A stretch of 64,000 bases of DNA from Luteitalea sp. TBR-22 (GTDB taxonomy: Bacteria; Acidobacteriota; Vicinamibacteria; Vicinamibacterales; Vicinamibacteraceae), in contig NZ_AP024452.1 in NCBI RefSeq assembly GCF_016865485.1, positions 2,750,501 to 2,814,500 on the forward strand, in the 5' to 3' direction. The stretch's first letter is position 1. Every line of letters begins with the position of its first letter. The position numbers and the translations under genes were made by a program. This document shows, in pieces, positions 1 to 11,401 of this stretch. A model generated the notes under the pieces. The model saw only the letters and a program-made list of their open reading frames with translations. It was not told the DNA's origin and did no database searches.

Positions 1-1
1 T

Positions 2-1060
2 GGCGCCGGCATTCCGCCCGAGAACATCACGTACCACCTCGTGCGTGCGGGTGGAGGTTTCGGCCGACGGCTCGTCAGCGACTACGACGTCGAAGTCGCC
101 CGGATCGCCCGTACGGTGTCCGAGGAGCGGGTGGCCGCCGGGCTGCCGACGGTCCCGGTCAAGCTGCTCTGGTCGCGCGAGGACGACATGGCGCACGACC
201 AGTACCGTCCGACGGGGTACCACTTCTTCAAGGCGGGCCTCGATGCCAACGGCAAGCTGATCGCCTATCGCGACTTCGTGGCCAGCACGAACTCCGTGGT
301 GCCGGCCAACGAGTTCCCGCGCGGCTTCGTCGAGAACGTGTTGATCACGTCCGAGAACGTGGTGCCGTTCGGCATTCCCGTCGGCGCCCTCCGCGCCCCA
401 CCCACCAACGGCATCTCGTTCGTGAAGCAGGGCTTCATCGACGAGGTCGCCGTCGCGGCCGGCAAGGATCCCCTGCAGTACCGCATCGACCTGCTGAACA
501 ACCCGGTCGGGCCCGGGGCGACGGGCGGGTTCAACCCGGTGCGTGCGCGCGGCGTGCTCGAAGCCGTGCGGGCGATGTCGGACTGGGACCGTCGAGGCTC
601 GCTGCCGAAGGGCACCGGCAAGGGCGTGGCGTTCCAGTACGCCCACGCCGGCTACGTCGCGTATGTGGTCGAGGTGTCGGTCGACGCGAAGAAGGCCATC
701 AAGGTCAATCGCGTGTGGTGCGCGGTGGACGTGGGGCGCCAGATCGTCAACCCCAGTCACTCCGAGAACCTCGTGCACGGCGGGTTCATCGAGGGCATGA
801 GCCACCTGATGTCGTGGACGATCACCATCGACAAGGGGCGCGTGGTGCAGAAGAACCTTGACGAGTACCAGCCGGCGCGCATGCCGCACGCCCCGGCCAG
901 CATCGAGGTCAAGTTCCTCGAGACCGACTTCGATCCGACGGGCTTGGGCGAACCGACGATGCCACCCGCGGTTCCCGCGATCACCAACGCCATCTTTGCG
1001 GCGACGGGCGTGCGCATCCGGTCGCTGCCGCTCGAGGCGCAGGGCTTCAGCTGGACGTAG
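2..1060 (+). CDS. Molybdopterin-binding subunit of xanthine dehydrogenase/isoquinoline oxidoreductase family (3' part)
   Basis: This is the C-terminal part of a molybdenum hydroxylase large subunit; the frame is open to the left edge, so the true start lies outside the window. Such subunits carry the molybdopterin cytosine dinucleotide cofactor and hydroxylate aldehydes or N-heterocycles, usually with a small 2Fe-2S partner and often in the periplasm. The sequence shows the GGGFGRR cofactor-binding loop near the left edge, the LRAP segment mid-fragment, and GLGEP with the family's catalytic glutamate close to the C terminus, followed by PAITNAIFAATG and RSLPL, a normal family ending. The IorB-like branch (membrane-associated, cytochrome-linked) fits best. 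The partner subunit is not visible. A strong terminator follows directly. Confidence 0.9.
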   Translation, partial: GAGIPPENITYHLVRAGGGFGRRLVSDYDVEVARIARTVSEERVAAGLPTVPVKLLWSREDDMAHDQYRPTGYHFFKAGLDANGKLIAYRDFVASTNSVVPANEFPRGFVENVLITSENVVPFGIPVGALRAPPTNGISFVKQGFIDEVAVAAGKDPLQYRIDLLNNPVGPGATGGFNPVRARGVLEAVRAMSDWDRRGSLPKGTGKGVAFQYAHAGYVAYVVEVSVDAKKAIKVNRVWCAVDVGRQIVNPSHSENLVHGGFIEGMSHLMSWTITIDKGRVVQKNLDEYQPARMPHAPASIEVKFLETDFDPTGLGEPTMPPAVPAITNAIFAATGVRIRSLPLEAQGFSWT

Positions 1061-1078
1061 GCAGGTCGGCGGCCGTCC

Positions 1079-1103
1079 GCGTTCGGCCTTCGGCCTTCGG
1101 CAT
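1079..1103. repeat. Short CCTTCGG tandem repeat
   Basis: The gap after the molybdenum hydroxylase contains two adjacent copies of TTCGGCC(T) ending in TTCGGC. The same motif recurs around 27870-27947 and 41237-41300, so it belongs to an intergenic repeat class rather than to this gene. Confidence 0.6.
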
Positions 1104-1104
1104 C

Positions 1105-1138
1105 AATCCTGGACCGATCCACGGGTCGGTTCAGGATT
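1105..1138 (+). terminator. Rho-independent terminator after the molybdenum hydroxylase
   Basis: Bases 1105-1118 pair with 1125-1138 to give a stem of about 14 pairs (AATCCTGG/ACCGAT side, with two G-T wobbles) closed by a six-base loop. It is followed by TTTCTCGTTTG. It sits 45 bases past the stop codon of the upstream gene, which suits transcription termination. Confidence 0.75.
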
Positions 1139-1158
1139 TCTCGTTTGTGCACCGTCGC

Positions 1159-1785
1159 ATGCCTTCCATTCGAACGACTGTCCCGGTTGCCGGCCTGCTC
1201 GCCGGCATCCTCGCCGGTGTGATCGCCGGTGCCGGACACCTGCACTCGCAGGCAAGCACCCTCGTCGCCCATGGGTTCGACGGCACCACGCACGGCTGGT
1301 CCGTGTCTGGCGATACCGGCGCTGTCCAACCGCAACTGCACGCGGCGGGCGGCCACCCCGACGGCTACATCTCCCACGTGGATGAAGCGCTGGGGGAGAC
1401 GTGGTACTTCAGCGCCCCCGAGAACGTCCTGCGGGTGCTCGCGTCGGCCGAACACGGCGCGCTTCGCTACGACCTGAAGCAGTCGGCCGACATCGTCGGC
1501 AACTTCGAGGACGACGTGGTGGTGGTCGGACCGGCGGGCCGGATCTCGTACCGGTTCCCGGAGTCGCCGGGCACGGACTGGCGAACGTTCACGGTCTCCT
1601 TCACGGCCGGCAGCGGCTGGCGCTGGAACTGGAACGCACCGGCCACTCAGGCGCAGATCCGCAGCGTGCTGACCAGTGCGACCAGCCTCGAAATCCGCGG
1701 CGAATATCACACCGGTCCCGACGAGGGCGCGCTCGACAACGTCGTCATCACGAACGCACCGACGACGGTCACGTCGAGGCCCTGA
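1159..1785 (+). CDS. Secreted laminin-B-like domain protein
   Basis: About 208 residues. The first 30 residues are hydrophobic with Gly/Ala-rich turns and a small-residue cleavage region (HSQAS), so export is likely. The body resembles the laminin B (laminin IV) fold: FDGTTHGWSVSGD at the front, an aromatic WYFSAPENVL segment, a central G-LRYDLKQS strand, and EYHTGPDEGALDNVVI at the end, which is how these domains typically finish. The role is probably surface or carbohydrate binding; no catalytic residues are evident. ATG 1159 is preferred to the in-frame GTG at 1147 because it gives a cleaner signal peptide. It follows a terminator and probably has its own promoter. Confidence 0.7.
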   Translation: MPSIRTTVPVAGLLAGILAGVIAGAGHLHSQASTLVAHGFDGTTHGWSVSGDTGAVQPQLHAAGGHPDGYISHVDEALGETWYFSAPENVLRVLASAEHGALRYDLKQSADIVGNFEDDVVVVGPAGRISYRFPESPGTDWRTFTVSFTAGSGWRWNWNAPATQAQIRSVLTSATSLEIRGEYHTGPDEGALDNVVITNAPTTVTSRP

Positions 1786-1849
1786 CGCGTTCTCGCGGTT
1801 GGCTGAGGTGGCTCCGTTGCGCAGACGCGAGGGCCGACGATGTGCCGCC

Positions 1850-1889
1850 GACTGCCTTCCCGACTGCCGACTGCCGACTGCCCACTGCC
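1850..1889. repeat. Heptamer tandem repeat GACTGCC
   Basis: One GACTGCC is followed after five bases by three perfect tandem copies and one CACTGCC variant. It lies in the gap before mgtE. A magnesium-sensing M-box leader could not be recognised in this gap. Confidence 0.7.
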
Positions 1890-1979
1890 GTCAGTTGTCC
1901 TCCCCCGTGATACCTTGACCCGATCAGTGTGGGCCCGGGCGTCGTGGTGACGCCCCGTGGCGCGCGCGCCCTCCCCTCC

Positions 1980-3350
1980 ATGCCGCAGCGCAAGATCGAC
2001 GTCGTGCTCGCCTCCGTCAAGAGGCTGATCCGCGTCGGGGCGAGCGCCAACCTGCTGAACCTGCTGCAGAAACAGCACCCGGCCGACCTGGCCGGCGTGC
2101 TCGGCGAGCTGCCCGACCGCGATCGGCAGACCGCCTTCGACGTCCTCCTCGACCGCAGCCCGCGGCACGCCATGGAGGCCCTGAGCGAGCTCGGGCCCGA
2201 GATCGGCGCGCATCTGCTCGAAGGGCGCTCGGCCGAGGAGATCGCCCGGTACGTCCAGGAACTCGAGTCCGACGACGCGGCGGCCATCATCGAGGCGCTG
2301 CCCGAGGAACTCTCGCGCAGCGTGCTCGACCTGATGCGCGGCAAGCAGGACACCGAGGTCGAGGAGCTCCTCGAGTACCCGGAGTACACCGCCGGGCGCA
2401 TCATGAACCCCAACGTCTTCGCCCTCTCCGAGGAGTTGACGGTGGGCGAGGCGATCACCGAACTGCAGTCGGCGCGCGACGTCGAGATGGTGTTCTACCT
2501 GTACACCACCGACGAGCGGAACCACCTGGTGGGCGTCACCTCCCTGCGGCGCCTGCTCCTGGTGGCGCCCGAGACCCCCCTCAAGCGCATCGCCGGCGGG
2601 GAAGTCCTGAGCGTGCGGGTCGACACCGATCAGGAAGAAGTGGCGCGGCAGGTGGCCTCGTACAACCTGCTGGCCATCCCGGTCGTCGACCTCGAGAACA
2701 AGCTTGTCGGCGTGATCACGGTCGACGACGTGATCGACGTCATCAAGGACGAGGCCACCGAGGACATCTACCGCCTGGCGGGCGTGTCGTCGGACGACAG
2801 CGTCTTCTCGCCGGCCCTGAGCTCGTTGCGCAAGCGGCTCCCGTGGCTGTACGTGAACCTGGCGACGGCGTTCCTGGCGGCGGCGGTCGTCAAGATGTTC
2901 GAGGCGACGATCAGCCAGGCGACGGCGCTGGCCGTGTTCATGCCGGTCGTGGCGGGCATGGGCGGCAACGCCGGCACGCAGACGCTCACCGTCATCGTCC
3001 GGGGCATCGCGCTCGGCGAGCTGACGTTCGTCAACTCGAAGAAGGCGCTGTTCAAGGAAGCGCTGGTCGGGCTCGGCAACGGCGTCGGCATCGGCGTGGT
3101 CGCGGCCGGGGCGGCGTGGCTGGTGCAGGGGGACGGGTGGCTGGGGATGATCCTGGCGCTGGCCATGATCATCAACATGTTCGTGGCGGCGACAGCGGGC
3201 ACGCTGGTGCCACTCGGCCTGCGGGCGCTCAAGATCGACCCGGCGCTGGCCTCCTCGGTGTTCATCACGACCCTCACCGACGTGTTCGGGTTCTTCGCCT
3301 TCCTCGGCCTGGGGCACGTTTTCCTCAAGTATCTCGGCGGGGCGGGGTAG
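1980..3350 (+). CDS. mgtE: Magnesium transporter MgtE
   Basis: 456 residues from ATG 1980 (a GTG 51 bases upstream is in frame but would lengthen the protein beyond the usual 450). MgtE is a homodimeric inner-membrane Mg2+ channel gated by cytosolic Mg2+. The order is canonical: an N-terminal superhelical domain (about 1-130, with repeated LPE/LE-DDAAAI motifs), a CBS pair (about 135-255, ending VGVITVDDVIDVI), then a membrane domain of about five helices from residue 285. The channel signature PVVAGMGGNAGTQ is intact. It is followed after 17 bases by recO, so the two may be co-transcribed. Confidence 0.96.
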   Translation: MPQRKIDVVLASVKRLIRVGASANLLNLLQKQHPADLAGVLGELPDRDRQTAFDVLLDRSPRHAMEALSELGPEIGAHLLEGRSAEEIARYVQELESDDAAAIIEALPEELSRSVLDLMRGKQDTEVEELLEYPEYTAGRIMNPNVFALSEELTVGEAITELQSARDVEMVFYLYTTDERNHLVGVTSLRRLLLVAPETPLKRIAGGEVLSVRVDTDQEEVARQVASYNLLAIPVVDLENKLVGVITVDDVIDVIKDEATEDIYRLAGVSSDDSVFSPALSSLRKRLPWLYVNLATAFLAAAVVKMFEATISQATALAVFMPVVAGMGGNAGTQTLTVIVRGIALGELTFVNSKKALFKEALVGLGNGVGIGVVAAGAAWLVQGDGWLGMILALAMIINMFVAATAGTLVPLGLRALKIDPALASSVFITTLTDVFGFFAFLGLGHVFLKYLGGAG

Positions 3351-3367
3351 AATACCGGACTGGCCGC

Positions 3368-4108
3368 ATGCCGCTGCACACCGGCGAGGCGCTCGTCCTG
3401 CGAACGTACCGGCTCGGGGAGAGCGACCGGCTCGTGGTGCTGCTCACGCGGGACCGTGGGAAGAAGCGCGGGGTGGCCAAGGGCGGCGTCCGATCGCGCC
3501 GGCGGTTCGGCGGGGCCCTGGAGCCGTTCACCCACGTGCGGGTGGCCTACCAGGAGCACGAGCAACGCGAGCTGGTGCGGCTGGACTACGCCGACGTGCT
3601 CGGGTCGCCGATGACGATTGGCGGCGAGGCCTGCACCTACGCGAGCTACTTCGCGGAGTTGCTGGACGAGTGGGCGCCCGACAATCACCCGGAGGAGCGG
3701 TTGTACCGCCTCGGGGTGGCGGTGCTCGAGGCGCTCGAGTCGGGCGTGGCGGCCGACCGGACGGCGCGGTACTTCGAGTACTGGCTGTTGCGGCTGCAGG
3801 GGGTGTACCCCTCGATTCAGGCGTGCCCGCAGTGCGGGGCGCCGTTGCGCGGCGGGGCGGTGCTCGAGCCCCGGTCGCACTGGTTCCTGTGCCGGCAATG
3901 CGCCTCGCATGCCCAGGGCGTGTCGATGCCGGCCGCGGCGCTGGAGTTCCTGGCCGAGGCGGCGCACGTCGCGCCCGGTCGGCTCGGCGACCTGACCATC
4001 CCGGGCGAGGCGCTCGGGCCACTGGCGGCGGCGCATCGCCTGTTGCTGGTGTGGCACCTCGATCGCGAGCCGCGCGCGGCTCGTGTGCTGCGTGAGATCA
4101 ACCCGTGA
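3368..4108 (+). CDS. recO: DNA repair protein RecO
   Basis: 246 residues. RecO anneals single strands and with RecR loads RecA at gaps. The N-terminal OB fold is recognisable ([20 protein letters not shown], then [12 protein letters not shown]). The C-terminal helical part carries a zinc site with two CxxC pairs (CPQC at about residue 155 and CRQC at about 178). The ATG at 3368 begins [11 protein letters not shown], the usual RecO start. Its TGA overlaps the GTG of glyQ by four bases (GTGA), indicating translational coupling. Confidence 0.95.
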   Translation: MPLHTGEALVLRTYRLGESDRLVVLLTRDRGKKRGVAKGGVRSRRRFGGALEPFTHVRVAYQEHEQRELVRLDYADVLGSPMTIGGEACTYASYFAELLDEWAPDNHPEERLYRLGVAVLEALESGVAADRTARYFEYWLLRLQGVYPSIQACPQCGAPLRGGAVLEPRSHWFLCRQCASHAQGVSMPAAALEFLAEAAHVAPGRLGDLTIPGEALGPLAAAHRLLLVWHLDREPRAARVLREINP

Positions 4109-4986
4109 CCTTTCAGGACCTCATCTTCAAGCTCTCGCAGTACTGGGCCGCGCAGGGGTGCCTGCTCCAGCAGCCCCTCGATCTCGAGGTCGGCGCCGGC
4201 ACGATGTCGCCCGAGACGTTCCTGCGGGTGCTCGGGCCGCAGCACTGGAACGTCGCCTACGTGCAGCCCTCGCGCCGGCCGGCCGACGGCCGCTTCGGCG
4301 AGAACCCCAATCGCCTCTACAAGCACCACCAGTTCCAGGTGATCCTGAAGCCGGCGCCCGACGAGGTGCAGTACCTGTACCTCCAGAGCCTCGAGGCCTG
4401 CGGCATCGATACGCGGGCCCACGACGTCCGGTTCGAGGAGGACAACTGGGAGTCGCCGACGCTCGGCGCGTGGGGCATCGGCTGGCAGGTCCTGTTCGAC
4501 GGCCTGGAGATCACGCAGTTCACCTACTTCCAGCAGGCCGGTGGCCTCGAGTTGTCGCCCATCTCCGCTGAGCTGACCTATGGGCTCGAGCGCCTCGCGA
4601 TGGTCCTGCAGAAGGTGACCAACGTGTACGACCTCGAGTGGGCGCCGGGCGTGAAGTACGGCGACGTACGCCACCGCGACGAGGTCGAGCAAAGCAAGTA
4701 CGCGTTCGGGCAGGTCGGGATGGGCGGCGAGGCGTTCGCCGCGTTCAACCGCGACCTGTTCGACAAGCACTACGCGATGTCGCAGGGGCTCATCGGCGAC
4801 GGCCTGGTGCTGCCGGCCCTCGAGCACTGCCTGAAGTGCTCGCACCTGTTCAACACGCTCGATGCCAGTGGCGGCATTGGGGTCACCGAGCGCACGGCCT
4901 ACATCCTGCGCGTCCGCCAACTGGCCGTGGCGATCGCCCGCGCATATGCGGGGGCCGACGCCGAGGCTCCCGTCGCCGGCGCCTAG
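4105..4986 (+). CDS. glyQ: Glycyl-tRNA synthetase alpha subunit
   Basis: 293 residues, the catalytic subunit of the alpha2beta2 bacterial GlyRS, which charges tRNA-Gly with glycine. The sequence begins [23 protein letters not shown] and contains [18 protein letters not shown], the [12 protein letters not shown] motif and the [15 protein letters not shown] motif, all diagnostic of GlyQ. The start is GTG 4105, overlapping recO. glyS follows after 21 bases, the normal paired arrangement. Confidence 0.97.
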   Translation: MTFQDLIFKLSQYWAAQGCLLQQPLDLEVGAGTMSPETFLRVLGPQHWNVAYVQPSRRPADGRFGENPNRLYKHHQFQVILKPAPDEVQYLYLQSLEACGIDTRAHDVRFEEDNWESPTLGAWGIGWQVLFDGLEITQFTYFQQAGGLELSPISAELTYGLERLAMVLQKVTNVYDLEWAPGVKYGDVRHRDEVEQSKYAFGQVGMGGEAFAAFNRDLFDKHYAMSQGLIGDGLVLPALEHCLKCSHLFNTLDASGGIGVTERTAYILRVRQLAVAIARAYAGADAEAPVAGA

Positions 4987-5007
4987 CCGAGAGGACTCGA
5001 CCACCGG

Positions 5008-7236
5008 ATGGATCGCGAACTTCTGCTCGAGATCGGCTGCGAGGAACTCCCCGCGTCGTGGCTGCCGGGCCTCACCGAGCAACTGGCGCAGCGGCTCGGG
5101 CAGCGGCTGAAGGACTTCCGCCTCACCACCGACGGCCCCGTCGAGAGCAGCGCGACGCCGCGCCGCCTCACGGCGCATGTCACGCGCCTGTCGGAGCGAC
5201 AGAGCGACCTGGAGGAGAACGTCAGCGGCCCGGCCGTCTCGGCGGCCTTCGGTCCGGACGGCGCGCCGACGCCGGCCGCCGTCGGCTTCGCGCGCAAGCA
5301 CGGCGTGGAGGTCGGCGAACTGCAGCGCGTCACCACCCCGAAGGGCGAGTACCTCTCGGTGGTGCGACGCGAGCGGGGCAAGGCGACCGTCGACGTGCTG
5401 CCCGACGTCCTGGCGGCGACGCTGCGCGACCTGGCCTTCCCCAAGCAGATGCGCTGGGACGCCTGGCTCGACGACGGCAAGGGCGAGTTCACGTTCGGCC
5501 GCCCGGTGCGCTGGCTGCTGTTCCTGTTCGGGGGCCGCGTGGTGCCGTTCGTCATCCGCCGCAACCCGGGCGCCCAGTCCAACCTGGTGCAGGACATCCG
5601 GACCGGGCCGCTCACCTACGGGCACCGGTTCCTGGCCCTGAGCGGTCGCCCCGGACGGTCGGTCAAGGTGCGCAGCGTCAGCGACTACAAGCAGCGGCTC
5701 GGCGAGCACTTCGTCCTGCTCGAGCACTCCGAGCGGCACGATCGCCTCGTGCGCGAGCTCGACGCGCACGCGCGGCGCCTCGGCGGCCGTGTCGCGTCGC
5801 AGCCGGCCCTGCTGCACGAAGTCGCCGACCTGGTCGAGTACCCGTCGGTGGTCGCGGGCGTGTTCCCCCCCGAGTTCCTCGCGCTCCCCGACGAGGTGCT
5901 CTCGACGACGATGATTCACCACCAGCACTACTTCCCGGTGCTGGACGAGCAGCAGAAGCTGTTGCCCGCCTTCCTGGCGGTGACCAACATCGAGGTGGAG
6001 CAGCCGCAGAAGATCGCGATCAACGCCGAGCGCGTGCTGACGGCCCGCCTGCGTGACGCCCGCTTCTTCTGGGATGCCGACCGTCGTGCGCCGCTCGAGG
6101 CCAAGCTCGCGCGCCTCGACACCCTCCTGTTCCACAAGGCGCTCGGCAGCTACGCCGCCAAGGCGCAGCGTCTCGAGCAACTCGCGCGCTGGATCGTCAC
6201 CGAGGCCTTCGGCGGCACGGCGGCGCAGGCCGACGCGGCGGCCACCGCGGGGCGGCTCGCCAAGGCGGACCTGACCACCGACATGGTCCGCGAGTTCACC
6301 GAGCTGCAGGGCCAGATGGGCGGCATCTACGCCCGCGAGGACGGCCTGGGCGAGGCCGTCTGGAAGGCGATCTACCACCAGTACCAGCCGCTCGGGGTCG
6401 AGGCGGCGCAGCCGCCGACCGCCGCGCACCTCGGCGAGGCCGCGATCACCTGGGCCGCCGTGACCGTGGCCGATCGGCTGGACACGCTCGTGGGCCTCTT
6501 CGCCGCGGGCGAGGTGCCCACCGGCACGCGTGATCCGTTCGCGCTCCGTCGTGCGGCGCAGGGGCTCGTCAAGGTGTTGGTCGATCTGCCCGAGGTCGGG
6601 GGCGTGACGCGCCCGGTGGCGCTGGACGCGCTGGTCGCGCAGGCGCAGGCCGGCTACGCGGCGCAGGGCGTCGTCAAGGACCCGACGGCGAAGGCCGACG
6701 CGCTCGGGGCGTTCGTCGTCGATCGCCTGCGCTTCCTGTTCGAGAAGCGCGGCTACAAGCCCGACGAGATTGCGGCGGTGCTGCCCGAGGGGCAGGGCCT
6801 CGCCGGCCTGTCGCCCCTCTCGGCCAAGCAGCGGCTCGATGCGCTGCGTGCCGTGCGGCCGTCGGCCGACTTCGAGCCGTTGGCCATCCTCTTCAAGCGC
6901 GCCAGCAACATCGTCAAGGACGTGCCGCCGGCCGACCCGCAGCGTGACCTGTCGGGCATCCGGGCGGCGCTGCAGGAACCCGCCGAGCAGGCCCTCGTCG
7001 ACGCGCTGGAGTCGCGCCGGGCGAGCATCGCGGCGGCAGTGGGGCAGGCCGATTACGTGCGTGCCCTGCAGGAGGTCGCCGCGCTGCGGCCGGCCGTGGA
7101 CAAGTTCTTCACCGATGTCTTCGTGATGGCCGACGACGCCGCGTTGCGGCAGGCCCGCCTGGGGTTGCTGGCGGTCCTGCGCGACACGGTGCGGGCCATC
7201 GCGGACCTGTCCTCCATCGCGGGGCCCCAGGCCTGA
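5008..7236 (+). CDS. glyS: Glycyl-tRNA synthetase beta subunit
   Basis: 742 residues, somewhat longer than the roughly 690 usual for GlyS. It binds tRNA-Gly and completes the heterotetramer with GlyQ. The N terminus [15 protein letters not shown] is a strong family signature; [26 protein letters not shown] and the HD-like region around residues 400-470 ([21 protein letters not shown]) follow in order. The C-terminal third is helical and carries the anticodon-binding-like DALR region. A GAGAGG sequence lies 12-18 bases before ATG 5008. Confidence 0.97.
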   Translation: MDRELLLEIGCEELPASWLPGLTEQLAQRLGQRLKDFRLTTDGPVESSATPRRLTAHVTRLSERQSDLEENVSGPAVSAAFGPDGAPTPAAVGFARKHGVEVGELQRVTTPKGEYLSVVRRERGKATVDVLPDVLAATLRDLAFPKQMRWDAWLDDGKGEFTFGRPVRWLLFLFGGRVVPFVIRRNPGAQSNLVQDIRTGPLTYGHRFLALSGRPGRSVKVRSVSDYKQRLGEHFVLLEHSERHDRLVRELDAHARRLGGRVASQPALLHEVADLVEYPSVVAGVFPPEFLALPDEVLSTTMIHHQHYFPVLDEQQKLLPAFLAVTNIEVEQPQKIAINAERVLTARLRDARFFWDADRRAPLEAKLARLDTLLFHKALGSYAAKAQRLEQLARWIVTEAFGGTAAQADAAATAGRLAKADLTTDMVREFTELQGQMGGIYAREDGLGEAVWKAIYHQYQPLGVEAAQPPTAAHLGEAAITWAAVTVADRLDTLVGLFAAGEVPTGTRDPFALRRAAQGLVKVLVDLPEVGGVTRPVALDALVAQAQAGYAAQGVVKDPTAKADALGAFVVDRLRFLFEKRGYKPDEIAAVLPEGQGLAGLSPLSAKQRLDALRAVRPSADFEPLAILFKRASNIVKDVPPADPQRDLSGIRAALQEPAEQALVDALESRRASIAAAVGQADYVRALQEVAALRPAVDKFFTDVFVMADDAALRQARLGLLAVLRDTVRAIADLSSIAGPQA

Positions 7237-7279
7237 TGCGCCCCGCCTTCACCCACGCACAACAGGAGTCATAGCGTTC

Positions 7280-10132
<2,853 letters not shown>

Positions 10133-10141
10133 CAGCCCCGA

Positions 10142-10171
10142 CGGGCCCCGGGTGCACGCACTCGGGGCCCG
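10142..10171 (+). terminator. Hairpin terminator after ppdK
   Basis: Bases 10142-10150 (CGGGCCCCG) pair perfectly with 10163-10171. Four further pairs inside (one G-T) leave a CACG tetraloop, giving a stem of about 13 pairs. It lies ten bases after the ppdK stop. No T-run follows immediately, so termination may be Rho-assisted or the hairpin may protect the 3' end. Confidence 0.6.
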
Positions 10172-10176
10172 CTGAA

Positions 10177-10312
10177 GGCTCAGGGCTCAAGGCTCAGGAC
10201 TCAGAAACCATTCAGAGCTGGTCCCGGTCGCCGCGAATCCCGCGAGCGACCTTTGGGGTGCTTGTCACTGAATGCTCTCTGAGCCGTGAGCCCTGGGCCT
10301 GAGCCTTTTTTT
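10177..10312. repeat. Inverted-arm repeat with GGCTCAG arrays, ending in a T-run
   Basis: The left arm (10177-10204) is an imperfect tandem array of GGCTCAG/GGCTCAA. The right arm (10279-10305) is its inverted counterpart (CTGAGCC, GTGAGCC). Between them is a 74-base core. Seven T residues (10306-10312) follow the right arm directly, so a folded transcript would look like a terminator ahead of corA. It is one of several inverted-arm elements in this window. Confidence 0.65.
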
Positions 10313-10347
10313 GTTGCCTGTCCCGGCCCCTCCCTGTTCTGCTGAGG

Positions 10348-11400
10348 ATGGCCATGGAGACTGCAGCCCCTCCCATCAGGACCGACGAGGCGCCGGCCGG
10401 CGGGCCGATCGTCTCGCCCCCCGCCGACGCGCTCACGGTCTTCGTGCACGCCGACGGCCAGACGCGCGCCGCCGACACCATCGACCCGACGTGGCTGTCC
10501 CCGAATTCGGGGGTGATCGTCTGGGCCGATCTCGGCAACGCCGACTCGGCCGTGACGCGGCGGCTGTTGGCCGACGTCTTCCACTTCCACGAACTGTCGG
10601 TGGAGGACGCGGTGGGCGAGTCGCATCATCCCAAGGTCGAGCCCTACGACGGCTACCTGTACCTCATCCTGCACGGCATCGACTGGAACGCCACGCAGCA
10701 GGGCGGCTTCTCGACGCACGACATCGACTTCTTCATCGGCCCCAACTTCCTCGTCACCGTCCACGACGGCACCTCGCGGTCGATTGCGTCGGTGCAGGGA
10801 CTCTGCCCGCGGCACGGGTTCGTCATGTCGCAGGGCACCATGGCCCTCGTGCACCGCATCGTCGACACGATGGTGGACAACTACCGGCCGGAGGTCAGTG
10901 CGCTGGAGGAACGGCTCGACGAGGTCGAGGAGGCGGTGTTCGAGGCCACCAACCAGGAGATCGTCCGCCAGATCCTGGCCATCAAGCGCGACGTCGGCGC
11001 GCTGCGCCGCGTGGTGCTGCCGCAACGCGACGTCATCGCGCGGCTCGCCCGGCGCGAGTTCCCCGTCGTCGACGAGCCCCTCAGCTACCGGTTCCGCGAC
11101 GTGCACGACCACCTGGTGCGCCTGGCCGACGAGGCCAACACGTTCCACGACCGGGTCACCGGCGTGCTCGACGCGCACCTCTCGTTCGTGTCCAACCGCA
11201 TGAACGAGGTGATGAAGGTCCTGACCCTCATCGCGACGATCTTCATGCCGCTCACGGTGCTCACCAGCCTGTACGGCATGAACGTGCACATCCCGATGAT
11301 GCCCGGCGGCGAGCAGGCCCAGTTCTGGGACGTCGTCGTGGTGATGTTCCTGATGAGCGGCGGGATGATCTGGTATTTCAAGCGCCGGGGCTGGGTCTGA
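10348..11400 (+). CDS. corA: CorA-family magnesium/cobalt transporter
   Basis: 350 residues. It forms a pentameric inner-membrane Mg2+/Co2+ channel. A large N-terminal cytosolic alpha/beta domain leads through a long helical stalk (about 170-290) into two C-terminal transmembrane helices. The selectivity motif YGMNVH is present between them (about residue 309) and the protein ends with basic residues (FKRRGWV), as usual. It is the second Mg2+ transporter in the window after mgtE. The start is ATG 10348; a second in-frame ATG at 10354 is possible. mutL begins one base after the stop. Confidence 0.95.
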   Translation: MAMETAAPPIRTDEAPAGGPIVSPPADALTVFVHADGQTRAADTIDPTWLSPNSGVIVWADLGNADSAVTRRLLADVFHFHELSVEDAVGESHHPKVEPYDGYLYLILHGIDWNATQQGGFSTHDIDFFIGPNFLVTVHDGTSRSIASVQGLCPRHGFVMSQGTMALVHRIVDTMVDNYRPEVSALEERLDEVEEAVFEATNQEIVRQILAIKRDVGALRRVVLPQRDVIARLARREFPVVDEPLSYRFRDVHDHLVRLADEANTFHDRVTGVLDAHLSFVSNRMNEVMKVLTLIATIFMPLTVLTSLYGMNVHIPMMPGGEQAQFWDVVVVMFLMSGGMIWYFKRRGWV

Positions 11401-11401
11401 C

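Noticed and set aside
1786-1979. Magnesium riboswitch (M-box) upstream of mgtE
   Set aside because: The leader is short, dominated by a heptamer repeat, and no M-box-like conserved blocks could be seen.
3817-6429. Long minus-strand open frame of 870 codons across recO-glyS
   Set aside because: It is antisense to well-supported genes, has Arg/Leu/Glu-rich composition, and no recognisable domains; in GC-rich DNA such shadow frames are common. The same applies to 7109-10003, 44241-47597 and 56455-59964.
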